From Chondrus crispus (taxonomy: Eukaryota > Rhodophyta > Florideophyceae > Gigartinales > Gigartinaceae): DNA of 57,660 nt. The DNA is taken from the NCBI RefSeq assembly GCF_000350225.1, contig NW_005179254.1, positions 13,531-71,190 on the forward strand, read 5' to 3'. Below, piece after piece: positions 1-10,805 of this stretch; within the stretch, counting starts at the first letter, position 1; every line of letters starts with the position of its first letter. The notes beneath the pieces are model-generated. The model made no database searches and had not been told where the DNA came from. It was given only the letters and a program-made list of their open reading frames with translations. The translations under genes and the position numbers were made by a program.

Positions 1-1266
1 GCCGCACCCCACATCATCACAATGAGTCAACCATCCCTGTCGTCCGCTGCGACGCCCTCGTCTCAGCTGCCAGCGCTCGCTCCAAGCCCGCATTCCTCCT
101 CCTCCTCTCCCTCCCTGTCTCTCCCATCTGTGCGCGACCTACTTCTATGCCCGTTCCGCGCGTCCCAGGTATTCTCTTCCATCCCCGCCTCCTGCCTGCA
201 TAGCCTCACCCTCCTTCTCATCAAGCTGGTTCGTGCGGCATCGGCCACCACGGCCCCGGATGACACTCACCGCGCCTTCCTTCACCTCCATCTTCTCCCA
301 GTCGCCGTCCTCCGCCGATCCTTTCGCGGAGAACCCGGCTGGCGCTCGCGTACCGGTCAGCATCACGCCCTCCGCCAACGTATCCGCCGCGCTTCCACGG
401 GCAGACAATGGTCTGCCTTGTGGCGCGAAGCCCTCGCAGCACATCAAGCCGATTTGGACTAGCACACCCGCCATACCCGTCGTTCCCAATCCTCCACCTC
501 GTCGTGCCGACGCATCGCGCGCGCTATGCGTCTCGCCTCTGAGGCCCAATACGGCCGAGCCATGTCGGCCCTCAAGGCTAAGCCACTGGCGGATCTCAGC
601 GCTTCTGCCACGCGCGCCGCCCTCACCGCCTTTCACCCCACCCCAGCGTCTCCAGTCCGCCCGCTCCTGTTGACTCAGCTTCTCCCGCCACCTGACATCA
701 CGGAGGGACAAGTTCTACGCGCAGCACGTGCCTTGAATCCCACGTCCCCCGCAGTCCCTGACCGCCTATCCCCGCGCATCCTCCAGCTACTTGCCCGCAC
801 GACCCTTAGCCCTGAAGCTGGAGTGACTGGGCTGTCTGCCCTGACGCGCTTAGTTCGGCGCCTTGCTCGTGGGGACATTCCAGATCAAACCGCGCCCCTC
901 CTTGCCGCTTCTAAATTGATCCCGCTGCAGCCTCGTCCGGACAAGATTCGGCCAATCGCTGTAGGCCAAGCCCTACGTCGCCTTGTCACCAAAGTCCTCC
1001 TGCCGCCCGCCATCGAGGACACTCGCGATTGGCTCCTCCCCGAGCAGTTGGCAAATGCCGTCCCCTCGGGGATGGATGCCATAGTGCATGACTGTAGAAT
1101 GCTAATGCGCCGCCACGGTCGGGATTCAAACTACATTATGGTCTCTGTGGACGCGCGAAATGCCTTCAATTCATTCTCTCGCCAGTCATTGCTCTATCGC
1201 CTTCCGCTTCAGACGCCAAGCCTCGCTCGCTTTTTGAATCTAATATACGGCCGCACAGTGCCGGAT
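1..1266 (+). pseudogene. Non-LTR retrotransposon reverse transcriptase, 5' half (interrupted, left edge outside window)
   Basis: This is the N-terminal part of a reverse transcriptase read in one frame from the left edge. RT hallmarks are visible: a finger region (KLIPLQPRPDKIRPIAVG), then motif A, VSVDARNAF, with its metal-binding Asp at about 1150. The frame carries an internal TAG at 460-462, so it is already broken before the insertion. Coding similarity stops at 1266, exactly where the inverted end of a DNA transposon begins. The rest of the RT (the EGTQQGDP and YADD motifs) resumes at 7852. The start of the element lies left of the window. It is a dead copy; the family assignment rests on the C-terminal endonuclease seen in the other half. 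Confidence 0.8.
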
Positions 1267-1322
1267 CTACATCGCAAATTCTTGCAGAGGATCTGTCGGC
1301 CTCTGTTGACCTTCTCTACAGG
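1267..1322 (+). repeat. Left terminal inverted repeat of the Plavaka-like transposon
   Basis: The 56-base end begins CTACATCGCAA and pairs with 7796-7851 in inverse orientation, with about 10 mismatches by eye. Similarity stops right after a shared ACAGG. Similarity to the reverse transcriptase coding frame ends at its first base. Confidence 0.85.
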
Positions 1323-1966
1323 ATCCTTGCATGTATGTAGCCGCCCAACATGTCAGCTACAGACCGGTCTACACTTTCAATTGTAGCTCTTTGCTGCAGA
1401 CATGCCACACCGAGGCCACAGAATTCGGCTGTCAGTACCCCGCACTCAGGACAATTGTACCCTCCAGCCATGTCGTTCGAGCCCATAAACGTGCTGACAT
1501 CAGGTGCGGACAGCAGGGCGTCGGTGTTCTACATGGACGACATCGCTGTTATATACTTCCACTTGGTCCAATAGGGACCCTTTATCGTTCCTCTTCTCCA
1601 CTGAAAATGTTTCAATAATCTATGTGCTAGGACCGTATACGATGGTTTCAAACCTCCCGATTGCACCCCCTTCCGCCCTATGCACAACCCCGACACTTCA
1701 CTCCTTGGGTTTTCTTTTTGCACCATTTCCCCGGCATCGTCCTCATGTATTCTATCACCTTCTCCCACAGAGGCCTTTCGAATCCATGTATCTAACAGCT
1801 TCCGTCTCTTAAACCTTCCCATTCTCATTTAACTAACTTCATGCAACTATGCTGCACTCATCTCCCCAAGTGCTTCTCTCTTCGTATCTTCTTCCATTTT
1901 CCCATCCTTCCTGGGCATGAATCAACAGCACCAGCCATTTTACTTCCCGACTGCCGCCTTCTTACC

Positions 1967-3730
1967 CTACAACTTCACGGATCCAACAAGCACCTTAAAC
2001 TCATCTAGCCATCCACGAGATTGGTCCCCAGAGTGAACAAACACTCTACCTGCCTTCCAACCATCCGTCACTGCCTGTGCTTCTTCATCAAGAACAGTTC
2101 CTAGCGCGGCACACATGCATCCGAATATGCTCCGCTTATCGCTGTAAGAAAGCCCTACACGTTTTTCAGCTTTTGGAACCTTAATAAATAAGGCAGGCCT
2201 CGGAATCAATGCGGCAGATGTGTACTTCATAATCAGTGTGGCGCAGCAAAAGGCCAATTGAGGAAGAGTTATAACGATGTTTTGATCAGAAATGTTAAAT
2301 GTGCGCAGCATGGCTTTCACAAATACTTCACCACCTATCGGGGAGTCCGGGCTTCGGCGGTACTCTCCATTGTCAATTTGAGTGGCATTTGTGAAACGCT
2401 CTTGAGGCATCACAGTCGTTGAGTGTTTCTGAAACGATTTCAGTAACCTGCCCTTTCGGGTGGCGATGGCGTCATTCAAAACTTTCTCGATGTTTCTGTC
2501 AATGAAGTCTTGATTGTTCTTGTAATAGCCTTCCAGATGATCATGCATGATTGGAGAAATATGTATTAATGGACGATACTTGGAAGACGCGCGCAAAATT
2601 GCTGGAAGAAAAAGGCGCTCATAGAATGTAATTTGCGATGGGAAGAAATTTGAGACATCACCGATTGTGTTCTTCATGTTCGAAGACACAAGATCGCCAA
2701 GTATGCTTCCCACAGAGAGATGCTCGTTTCCGTCTCCTGGACGATTGTTAAGAATGCGAAAGTGCATAATTGCGCAGAAGCACTTAGTGCTCTCAGGAGA
2801 CATGCTTTTGCAGTTAGATACATCTCTACACAGCAACTCTTCGGCCAATGCTGCGCGACGACAAATCTTACGTGGCCTATGTGCTGCAATACTTCCCTCA
2901 ACCGTGCTGAACAGGCGCATCTGTCCGGGATGGATGGTAGACACAAGCTCCCTGGCCAACTTCGTCGGCAACGATTCCAACGTTTCACGCAAAGAAGATA
3001 AAGTCATTGGTGAATCTTTTCGCTGCTCCTCATTTCGATTGAGGAGATGCTGTGTGCGCTCCTGAGTTCCATTATGGATCCCACCGAGTGGAAAAGTAGC
3101 ATTTGATTGTGCCGTCTGCAATTGTAATGCAACATATGGATTTCTGTCCTGCGTGCGGATAGGTGGTGTTTCAGAACCTGTATTTGGTCCATAGAAGGCG
3201 GTCAGTGGCATTCTATCTCGAGACAAGGGGTCTTGCAGCCGCGTGCCAAAGTTGGTTTGTTGGGCAAAATCCTGATTTGGTTGAAAACATTCCTGCATCC
3301 GAGTACCATGAGGGTGATTGTGGAACATGTGTACTGCGTCTTCAGGAAGGTCTGTTCGACGTGATGGTGTTTCTAAACTGGGGTGGGGCGTAACATGATC
3401 TGGATGTGCATGAAGGCTTTGGTGAATAGGCGGAACAAGTGTTGTTGCTAGCCACCTCCCAGAATTTCGCGGTATGTGCCCCTGACGCAAGTGCTGTTCT
3501 GAGAGCCTGCCCTTGTCTATAGTGCGATCTCGTGATTGCGGAAAGAATGTTGTAACAGCGGGACGAGCCGGCGTGCGATCATTCGATATGGAGGCCCGAA
3601 GTTGGGCTTCCACATCATTAATATGATTTGATGCTCGTCGATTGCAAAGTTGCGGCGGGCGTGGAGGTTCGGAACGGGCGGGCGGAGGAGCAAATCTTTC
3701 CGCACTTTGCGGAGGCGCTCGATCTTGCAT
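1967..3730 (-). CDS. Unidentified second protein of the Plavaka-like transposon (587 aa)
   Basis: This intact 587-residue frame starts at an ATG (3728-3730) and lies downstream of and on the same strand as the transposase, inside the same inverted ends. The first half (about residues 1-230) is low complexity, rich in Pro, Arg, His and Gln with many charged pairs. The second half (about 240-587) looks globular, with hydrophobic segments such as ITLPQLAFCCATLIMKYTS and a Trp-containing C-terminus. I recognise no domain. A DNA-binding or accessory role in transposition, like the second proteins of CACTA elements, is inference from position only. Its uninterrupted frame contrasts with the stop-ridden retrotransposon around it and suggests recent function. 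It could also be a host gene captured by the element. Confidence 0.65.
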   Translation of the reverse strand: MQDRAPPQSAERFAPPPARSEPPRPPQLCNRRASNHINDVEAQLRASISNDRTPARPAVTTFFPQSRDRTIDKGRLSEQHLRQGHIPRNSGRWLATTLVPPIHQSLHAHPDHVTPHPSLETPSRRTDLPEDAVHMFHNHPHGTRMQECFQPNQDFAQQTNFGTRLQDPLSRDRMPLTAFYGPNTGSETPPIRTQDRNPYVALQLQTAQSNATFPLGGIHNGTQERTQHLLNRNEEQRKDSPMTLSSLRETLESLPTKLARELVSTIHPGQMRLFSTVEGSIAAHRPRKICRRAALAEELLCRDVSNCKSMSPESTKCFCAIMHFRILNNRPGDGNEHLSVGSILGDLVSSNMKNTIGDVSNFFPSQITFYERLFLPAILRASSKYRPLIHISPIMHDHLEGYYKNNQDFIDRNIEKVLNDAIATRKGRLLKSFQKHSTTVMPQERFTNATQIDNGEYRRSPDSPIGGEVFVKAMLRTFNISDQNIVITLPQLAFCCATLIMKYTSAALIPRPALFIKVPKAEKRVGLSYSDKRSIFGCMCAALGTVLDEEAQAVTDGWKAGRVFVHSGDQSRGWLDEFKVLVGSVKL

Positions 3731-4055
3731 AGGGAGTAGTGCAGGCAGCCGTGATGGTGAGTTCGGAGGTCGTAAGGGATTCGCCGGGACGCAACAGCGG
3801 ATGACAATAATATTCAGATGCTGCTGAATGCTTCGAGAGAAAGACGTGAGAACATCACGAATCTTTTATGCCTCATGTTATTATACTCCTATGCAAAAGA
3901 TGTTTTCGTTTCGCAGTGTGCTCTCGCACTGATTTTTCCAGCCCTTCGCTTTTTCTTTTCGGCACTGTCGCTCCAAAAACGACTTTGCGGGAAAACGACA
4001 GAGACAGAAAATGTCATTTTTATGAGGCCAATCTGCACAACAGCATGGCCATTCT

Positions 4056-7000
4056 TCACGTGGCCGTGGTCGTCCAAGGCATGAACAGATTAAGTATGAA
4101 CACCTGCTCAGTTATTGGGCTAATATTTTCCGGTCCGTCTTCCATTCTCCGAGGGCGTTCACACACAGCTTCAAGGCGCCGCAACATATTGAGGTTGATG
4201 ACTTCCCCTCGACGTCGTCGCTCCCAAAGATCATCAAGCCTCTTCTGGCGTTTGGCTTCCTCCCTCGAATAACGTTTCTTGTCCCTTTCCACATCCTTCC
4301 GCGTTGCCTCTTCCCACGCTTTGCTTCCCCTCTCCATCAGAGGGCCATGGTTGAAGGCCGGCACTATCGAGACAGTGCGCAGAGCATCTTCTTTCAGTAT
4401 AACTTTGTGCACATACGTCTCGGCTTCTGTGAAGTTCCATCTAAATGTGGGACACCCATAATTCTGCAGGGTCACACTCGTCTTCCACTTAAACCCTGCA
4501 GTCTCTGGGTGTTCGTTGAAATCAATACGGTGCAATAATCGAACAAGAAGCGCCACATTGTCCCGAAGTAGACCAGAAGAAGTGTAAGGGTTTTCAAAAA
4601 TAAGCCTAACCTGACCAACTTTGACTTCTTCACCCTCTAGGAACTCGATGAAGTCGAACCAAGGCTGACCAAAGAAGCTTCTACTTGCCCTGACAATCTG
4701 TATCTTACCCTTGATGCTCTCTGTAATTTGCTGATGGTCAACGAATTCGTCAGGATTGAGCCAAGGAAAGCGAGCGTTCAACTTGAAGTGTGGCATCGCG
4801 ATTACTCTCTGCACCGGATCCATTATTGGCCTCCCATGCTCCGCAGTACATGATGCTGATAAAAGCATATCATTAAACGCAGACGTAGTAACGCCATCGA
4901 GGACATCATCTAAACTTGAGTATTTTCGTGGTCTTCTGGACAATGAGGCATTACCGTCGTCGGGATCCGTCCTGGAATTAGGAACTACCGGGCCCTGGTG
5001 AGCCCTATCACAAAAGTTGACGTCGCTTTCCAGAGGGTACATGAGACTCATGACCCCAAGCTCTCGTGCACTTGAACGTTTTGCCACGACTCCCTCTGCA
5101 TCGTCACGTTTCGATGTGCGTCCGAAGTGCGCTCTTGTTTGCACGTGATGGGATTCTCCTGCTTGTGCGTCATAGTTTGACAACAAGCCCCCACCCTTGA
5201 TGTCCTGTCGCAAGTGGACAAATAGTTGATGTGCCTTTAATGTTCCCGGCTTTTGGCCTTCCCCTGCCTGAAATTGGCCTACAGTCTGATTTCGTGTTCT
5301 TCCAATGGAAGCTTCATACTTCGCCACCATCAAATCAATGCGAGAATCTACCTCGGCCTCTAAGTCGTCGTACATGAACCAAGGCACGGTATTTATCCTA
5401 CGAACATAGTGATGCAGCTGAAGGTAAGATAATATATACTCCAGGAGAGCGACCATCGCATCTGCAGTCTCCTCATCTCGGTTTCGCACCGTGCCATGCA
5501 ATAAAAACGGAAGCACGCAGAGGGAAGATTTGAATTGAGTAGCGTTAACGTTAGCGTGCGTCTTGGATATCATTAAGCCCATCGCCGGCAGTCGAAACAG
5601 TCCGTCTGACACGGATCTCCTGGGCAAGCCAGACTGCCATCCGTTTGCCGTATCAATGATGGATGTAGCAAGGGATTGACCCCGAAGGACCGCAAAGTAA
5701 TGCTCAATTGATTGAAGCAGAGTTTGTGTGAAGCCCTGGTCACAGTTATGCATTTGCTCAAATCTTTGCAGACAACTGAGACCGAACGGCTTAGAAACAC
5801 CTACCAGTTGTTCTGCGGCATTCAGCACATTTTCAATTTCATATGAGTCCAGGTTCATCTCGAAACGAGTCAAGAAAATTGACGGAGGAAGCCGCAGGCT
5901 AAATTTCACAAGAAACGCATCCCGATCCCGTTTTAATGGTTTGCGTTCGATCTGATTGTACCAGCTGAGAATCCTTGAGGCACTTCTAGGAACCGCGTCT
6001 GGCGGATATCTTTCATCGACGTTTGCGAGGCTTACAAAGCAACGCGGACAGGGAAAGGCGGTGTTCAATCCATACTTGACTGACGAAACCATTGCCATCT
6101 CTGGGAGGTCTGTTGTTACTGAAAAGATAAATGGTGTAAATTCTCGAGTTACCCCATCAGGGAATCTGGCACGAAGACACAGGGACTCTTTTAGGAGTTC
6201 GAGCAAAAGCCCTAACGTTTCCTGCAATGCGGATGCTCGTGCAAACTTTGTGATTTCGTCTGATTTGCGTCTACCAGTGATAGACACGTTCCGCACCACT
6301 GGCAGAAAGCCGACGTTTACAGCGAGTTGACGCCGCACCGATCGAGAGAAACATAGAAGATACATGACGATGGGGTACATTGAGCGTTTGTTCAAGCGTG
6401 TCACGTTGGCCTTATCGATAAAAAACTGAATTGGCATAAACATATGACTGCTCTTTCCTGCCCTTAAACATAATGCACGCTGCACATACATCAGGTCATC
6501 GGCTGAGTAAAAGTCGTCGATCCGTCGTCTGCCGTCCACGTCATACACAAAGGTCGGGGTAATCTTTTGATTACGGCTCCAATACGAGATGGGGCCATCA
6601 TATGTGAGCTTTGCTGTCTCAATAATGTGCACAATAGTGTCTGGCAGGTTGCGAATGTATGAGTAATAAATTGGAATATCATCTCGAACAGATGTCACTG
6701 CAACCTTTTTCCATCTCCCTGTCCGCCGCAGTGCAAACTGCAGCCTTTGCTCGTGATCCTCCCAAAAACTTTTGGCGGTTCTCCATTTGCGCAATACTAT
6801 ACTATCCGTTGCCAGGGAGTTAAGATAAGCCGAAGTTATTTTCTGCGACAACCCCTGCTTCGAAGGCCCACAGTTTAGAATAAAATCTGCCGCTCTATAT
6901 TCGAGTTCAGATACCTTTCGAGCCGTGTAACCCATGCCCAAAGACCCATCTTCCGCGCAAATTCCGAGATCAGCGTCATCCAAAACTGAAGAACTGGATG

Positions 7001-7367
7001 CAGCTGAATCCCAAGAATCATCGTCGGCAGATTCAGGGTCCGACTCCTGTGATCCGCCTTCGTAACGTTCGTCGTCACTATTATCGGCGTAGCAGATCTC
7101 GTGTTCCACCATGACACCTTGAGGATCTCTGTCTAGTTCAAGGTCCATAGGTATCTGCGATTGCATACTGGGCATTGCAGATTCGTCACAAATGCCCAGT
7201 CGGTTTTCCAAAATATTAGCCGCTTGTACTCCTTGATGGTATTGTGGTGTGGCCGTTTGGATGTGTTCATACTGCCTGGTTCGGACTGCAAAGCATGTTG
7301 GCAGGTGGCGGCTGAAGTTCGCTCTCGTCCAAAACAGCTGCCCACACAGACACCGTATTTCAGTCAT
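4056..7367 (-). CDS. Plavaka/Tnp2-like transposase (1103 aa)
   Basis: This large intact frame starts at ATG 7367; the upstream in-frame extension has only a non-ATG start. An N-terminal zinc-finger-like segment (CLCGQLFWTRANFSRHLPTC) matches the finger that opens fungal Plavaka proteins. The core has a segment of the IPIxFxxDxTxxTxxxxxxxxPVYLxLxN type, here MPIQFFIDKANVTRLNKRSM, then FPCPRCFVSLANVDE, which corresponds to the CPRCL motif of that family. The C-terminal region ends in a highly charged helix (about residues 1010-1060). It should cut and rejoin the element ends at 1267 and 7851. The full frame means the copy may be autonomous. The family assignment is from motif memory; the catalytic triad was not fully mapped. 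Confidence 0.75.
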   Translation of the reverse strand: MTEIRCLCGQLFWTRANFSRHLPTCFAVRTRQYEHIQTATPQYHQGVQAANILENRLGICDESAMPSMQSQIPMDLELDRDPQGVMVEHEICYADNSDDERYEGGSQESDPESADDDSWDSAASSSSVLDDADLGICAEDGSLGMGYTARKVSELEYRAADFILNCGPSKQGLSQKITSAYLNSLATDSIVLRKWRTAKSFWEDHEQRLQFALRRTGRWKKVAVTSVRDDIPIYYSYIRNLPDTIVHIIETAKLTYDGPISYWSRNQKITPTFVYDVDGRRRIDDFYSADDLMYVQRALCLRAGKSSHMFMPIQFFIDKANVTRLNKRSMYPIVMYLLCFSRSVRRQLAVNVGFLPVVRNVSITGRRKSDEITKFARASALQETLGLLLELLKESLCLRARFPDGVTREFTPFIFSVTTDLPEMAMVSSVKYGLNTAFPCPRCFVSLANVDERYPPDAVPRSASRILSWYNQIERKPLKRDRDAFLVKFSLRLPPSIFLTRFEMNLDSYEIENVLNAAEQLVGVSKPFGLSCLQRFEQMHNCDQGFTQTLLQSIEHYFAVLRGQSLATSIIDTANGWQSGLPRRSVSDGLFRLPAMGLMISKTHANVNATQFKSSLCVLPFLLHGTVRNRDEETADAMVALLEYILSYLQLHHYVRRINTVPWFMYDDLEAEVDSRIDLMVAKYEASIGRTRNQTVGQFQAGEGQKPGTLKAHQLFVHLRQDIKGGGLLSNYDAQAGESHHVQTRAHFGRTSKRDDAEGVVAKRSSARELGVMSLMYPLESDVNFCDRAHQGPVVPNSRTDPDDGNASLSRRPRKYSSLDDVLDGVTTSAFNDMLLSASCTAEHGRPIMDPVQRVIAMPHFKLNARFPWLNPDEFVDHQQITESIKGKIQIVRASRSFFGQPWFDFIEFLEGEEVKVGQVRLIFENPYTSSGLLRDNVALLVRLLHRIDFNEHPETAGFKWKTSVTLQNYGCPTFRWNFTEAETYVHKVILKEDALRTVSIVPAFNHGPLMERGSKAWEEATRKDVERDKKRYSREEAKRQKRLDDLWERRRRGEVINLNMLRRLEAVCERPRRMEDGPENISPITEQVFILNLFMPWTTTAT

Positions 7368-7795
7368 AAAGTGATGGTTCGTTTGTGAGTTTTGTGGCAA
7401 TGATCTGGACTGATTGGCGGAGGCTATCGAGGGAAGGAAAGGAGGAGGTCTGCGTCGTCCACTTCACGTGCGAAGCACGAGGGAGATTGCTCTTCTATCA
7501 AGGAAGCAGTGAAACCGTGCGCGTCGAGAAATGTTCAAAGGAGACTCTCGGTGCGGTCAAGCCCGCACTTGCGATGAGGTGACGCACAAAGCGTCGTTGT
7601 TGTTATCCATCTCATACTCATAGATATGATTAATTTTGTGTACGCCTGTATGCGGTACAGTGTAGGGGAGACAGCATGTATACAAAGCTGTACACAGGCC
7701 GCAGTAACGCCAGCACGGAGGGCGATCCCTTATGCCATGTGGCAAAGCGCAACAGGCCCCAGCAGGAACAAACTACAGCACGGTCCTGTGGAATT

Positions 7796-7851
7796 CCTGT
7801 ATGAAAGGCCTACAGACGCCGGCAGATTCTGTGCAAGAAATTGCGATGTAG
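7796..7851 (-). repeat. Right terminal inverted repeat of the Plavaka-like transposon
   Basis: It ends TTGCGATGTAG, the inverse of the left end. Reverse transcriptase coding sequence (LPSTPLFLMQSQEGTQQGD) starts immediately after it. Confidence 0.85.
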
Positions 7852-9689
7852 TCTTGCCTTCCACCCCTCTGTTCCTCATGCAGAGCCAAGAGGGCACCCA
7901 GCAAGGCGACCCCGCCAGTATGCTCCTCTTTTCACTCGCCATCCAGCCCCTGGTCCGCCGTATCAGTCGCCAGTGCAGACTCGCCCTCAACCGATAGTAT
8001 GCTGATGATGGCACCATCGTCGGCCCTATCGATGAAGTTCTCAAGGCACTACAAATACTACGCGACGAGGGTCCAGCGTCCGGTTTCTACATGAATATTG
8101 AGAAATAGCGGGCCTACTGGCCCACCACCACGTCAGCAAACATTTCCCGCCTCCTTCAAATATTTCCCCTCGCTGTGGCCCAAGATGAGGGTCTCGTCCT
8201 GCTGGGAGCCCCGCTGGGCACGCAAGCCTTCATCGGCCACCATCTTTTACAGAACGTCCAGTCCTGCCATGACTCTCTTCAGCTCCTAAAGGACATACCT
8301 GATGCGCGCACTCGGTTTCATCTGCACAGTGTCACCGCCTCCGTATGCCGGGTAGAGCATGTCTTCCGTCTAACGCCTCCCGATATCTCCCTCCCCGCCG
8401 CAATTCTCTTCGATGAGCTCCAACTCTCGGCCTACTCCCGCCTCAATGACGTTCCCGTCTCCCGTGCTATGGCGACGCAAATCGGCCTCCCGCTCCGCCT
8501 CGGAGGCCACGGCTTCACCTCCCATTCACCGTTTGTCCATGCCTCCTACGCTGCAAGCCTCATTGAGGCAGCCCCTGTACGGGTGCAAGGGCCATCAAAT
8601 CCCTCGGTCCCTTTCTACCGTAGGATGGCCCGTCGACGGACCGATCGGTCCCTTGTACGGGTCCTGGGTGCGTTAAACCCCGAGGTCCAAACACGTGGCA
8701 TTCTCACTATTGCTTCATCTCTCGGGCAGTTCGAGCCTGATGCATTGTTGGAAAGACCTGAACGTATACACACTACCCTCTATCAGGCTCTCCATGGTGT
8801 AGCTTCTCGTATGTACTGGGAGACAACTACATGGACCCGCAACCCCGGCCCTTCTGACCACTGTGCTGTCTCTACACGCCGCCGCGCCCGATACAACTCT
8901 CTACGTGCTCCCGGTGCTGCTTCCTTTATCTGCGCCCATCCTTCTCTAACCTCGCGCGTGTCCAGCTCTGTCCGGTCCTGCATGCTCCGCAGACATCTAG
9001 ATACCCCCGTTTATGATGACTCCATCCGCCCTCTTGTATGCTCGCACTGTCACCGACCCATGGACGCCCGTGGTGACCATGCCGCTATTTGCCGCCACGG
9101 GTTTGGGGTGATCCATCGCCACAATACTGTACGCAACGCCCTCGCCCGCCATGACTTTCGCGCCGCTGGTCTCCGATGTGACCTCGAAGTTCCCTACCTC
9201 CTGCCCAACACCGCTCGCCGGCCGGCCGATCTCCTTGTCCAGCCCCTCACCCCTCCCGCCGGAGCGCCTCCAGATCAGCCTACAGCGTATGATATTACGG
9301 TTCGCTCGCCCTACCGCTGTGGTGCTCTCTCCTCCGCTGCTCGCAACCTTGCTGGCGCCGCTGAAGCTGGCGATACAGAAAAGCTCCGCTCCCACGCTCG
9401 CGCTGTACGCGATGCGTACCATTTACAGTCCGACGCCCCGCTCCCTCCTCTTGAATGGTATTTCGCGCCGCTCGCCTTTGACACGCTCAGTGCCCCTAGT
9501 GAGCGCACCAATGGCGTGCTCGAAACCCTCGCGCACCACATCGCGCGCCGCACATCGACTACGTATGGCACCGCTAAGCTCCGCCTCCAGCAACGCCTCA
9601 GCTTCGCAATCTGGTCAGGCGTCGCCTCCGCTACCCTTTCCCGCATGCCCTGTCACGGCGCGGCCCCTTCACATCCAGCCCAAGTGTGA
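7852..9689 (+). pseudogene. Non-LTR retrotransposon, 3' half: RT palm plus CCHC and restriction-like endonuclease
   Basis: This continues the reverse transcriptase interrupted at 1266. Motif B (EGTQQGDPASMLLF) and motif C (YADD at 7998-8009) are followed by the thumb region (LPLRLGGHGF). The C-terminal part has a Cys-Cys-His-Cys cluster (CSHCHRPMD...DHAAIC, about 9039-9100), then RHN, then RPADLLV (about 9220-9240) and YDITV (about 9285-9300). In R2/CRE-type elements this order of motifs is the zinc knuckle followed by the PD-(D/E)XK restriction-like endonuclease that nicks the target. Two in-frame TAG codons, at 7995-7997 (directly before YADD) and 8106-8108, break the frame. An AATAAA-like stretch lies at about 9742-9748, after the stop. 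The 3' end of the element was not determined. Confidence 0.8.
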
Positions 9690-10008
9690 GTCCTTGACGG
9701 CTGCCTTGTGCCATAGCATCGGCCCCATCCAACGTTAGAAAAATAAATGAACATATAGATCCGTTTTTAGATCCATTTTGACCTTTGCCTAAATGATTCG
9801 CTTGGTGCTCCCGTGCGCTCACCACCGCGCCGTCTCGGCATGTAAGAGATCGACAGAGACGGCCTCGTGTTGCTCCTGCATATTCGCTGTAGCCAAACCT
9901 TGAATGCAACAACGCCTCGCAGTACAATATGTGGTCTAGCGCTACCTCCGATATCCTCTTGTTCTCGCACTTTCTTATTTCGCTGACTTCTCAGAGCAGA
10001 TTGCAGTA

Positions 10009-10032
10009 CCGCTCTCATCGGCATAATTTGGG
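10009..10032 (+). repeat. Left terminal inverted repeat of the pogo-like element
   Basis: It begins CCGC then TCTCATCGGCATAATTTGGG and is preceded by a TA at 10007-10008. A diverged second copy (CTCATCCGGCACAATTTGGG) appears at about 10122-10141. Confidence 0.85.
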
Positions 10033-10805
10033 CACGTTAAGGAATCTCCCAATTTCTTTATTTTCAATATCAAATTCGAACCTTTTTGCCAACAGAAAAG
10101 ACGTCTTCGTGACGTCGCACACCTCATCCGGCACAATTTGGGTACCCCCTCTTCGCTCAACTCATCGGGGTTGTGACAAACCCAGTAAGCTTTTCGCTGC
10201 TGAGTGCTCACTTCTCTGAGACAGTGTCCGTGGAGCACCCGTTTGAGCAACAAAAGCAGGTTCACGCCACCTGCTTATCGGGATATCGTCCATTGAATTA
10301 GATAACTCACTCTGCAAGTTGCGCACCACAGAAGGACTCCCAGCACACTGGATATTTTCTTTGTCCACATTCTCGTCTACCCTATCCCTCCGCGTCCCTC
10401 TCCTTGTCCCGTCACGGCCATTTAAATGGCCTCCTGTAGCTTGAATCGGACGTAATAGATCTCTACGCACTGTCGGAGTAAGCAAAGCCGCCTCCTGCGA
10501 CGCGCCACCTTTTTTACGAGCTTTCCGTGTCTCAATGGACACTTTCGGCGCAGAGATTTCTGCTCTCAATATCCTCTGTACTCTATAGTCCGACTGGAGA
10601 ATAGAAAAAACTTCTGCAAGTGCTCTAAAAGCTGGGACGGACCCATCTGTAAGCCGATGTATGCGCTCCTGGAGCAAGTTATTCTGCCTCCTATCACATT
10701 CTGTGGCTGTTCCATGTGCCACATTCACTTCCTGATTCACTAATTGGTTACCAGAGAATACTGTCCAGACACTGTTGATGTAGGAAGCGGAACAAACTGC
10801 AGGAA

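Larger units (their letters stand above)
1267..7851. mobile_element. Plavaka/CACTA-like DNA transposon, 6.6 kb, inserted in the retrotransposon
   Basis: The two ends are inverted repeats. Bases 1267-1322 match the reverse complement of 7796-7851 at about 46 of 56 positions by hand count, both beginning CTACATCGCAA. The element splits the reverse transcriptase frame between its motifs A and B, so insertion into the older retroelement is direct. It carries two minus-strand genes: a Tnp2/Plavaka-like transposase (4056-7367) and an unidentified protein (1967-3730). Flanks are GGAT on the left and TCTT on the right, so a clean short target duplication is not obvious; a 2-3 bp duplication may have mutated. 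Bases 1323-1966, 3731-4055 and 7368-7795 within it look non-coding. Confidence 0.85.

Noticed and set aside
460..8108. TAG read as an amino acid (code reassignment)
   Set aside because: Normal genes here end in TAG, for example pyruvate kinase and the isomerase, so the internal TAG codons are mutations.
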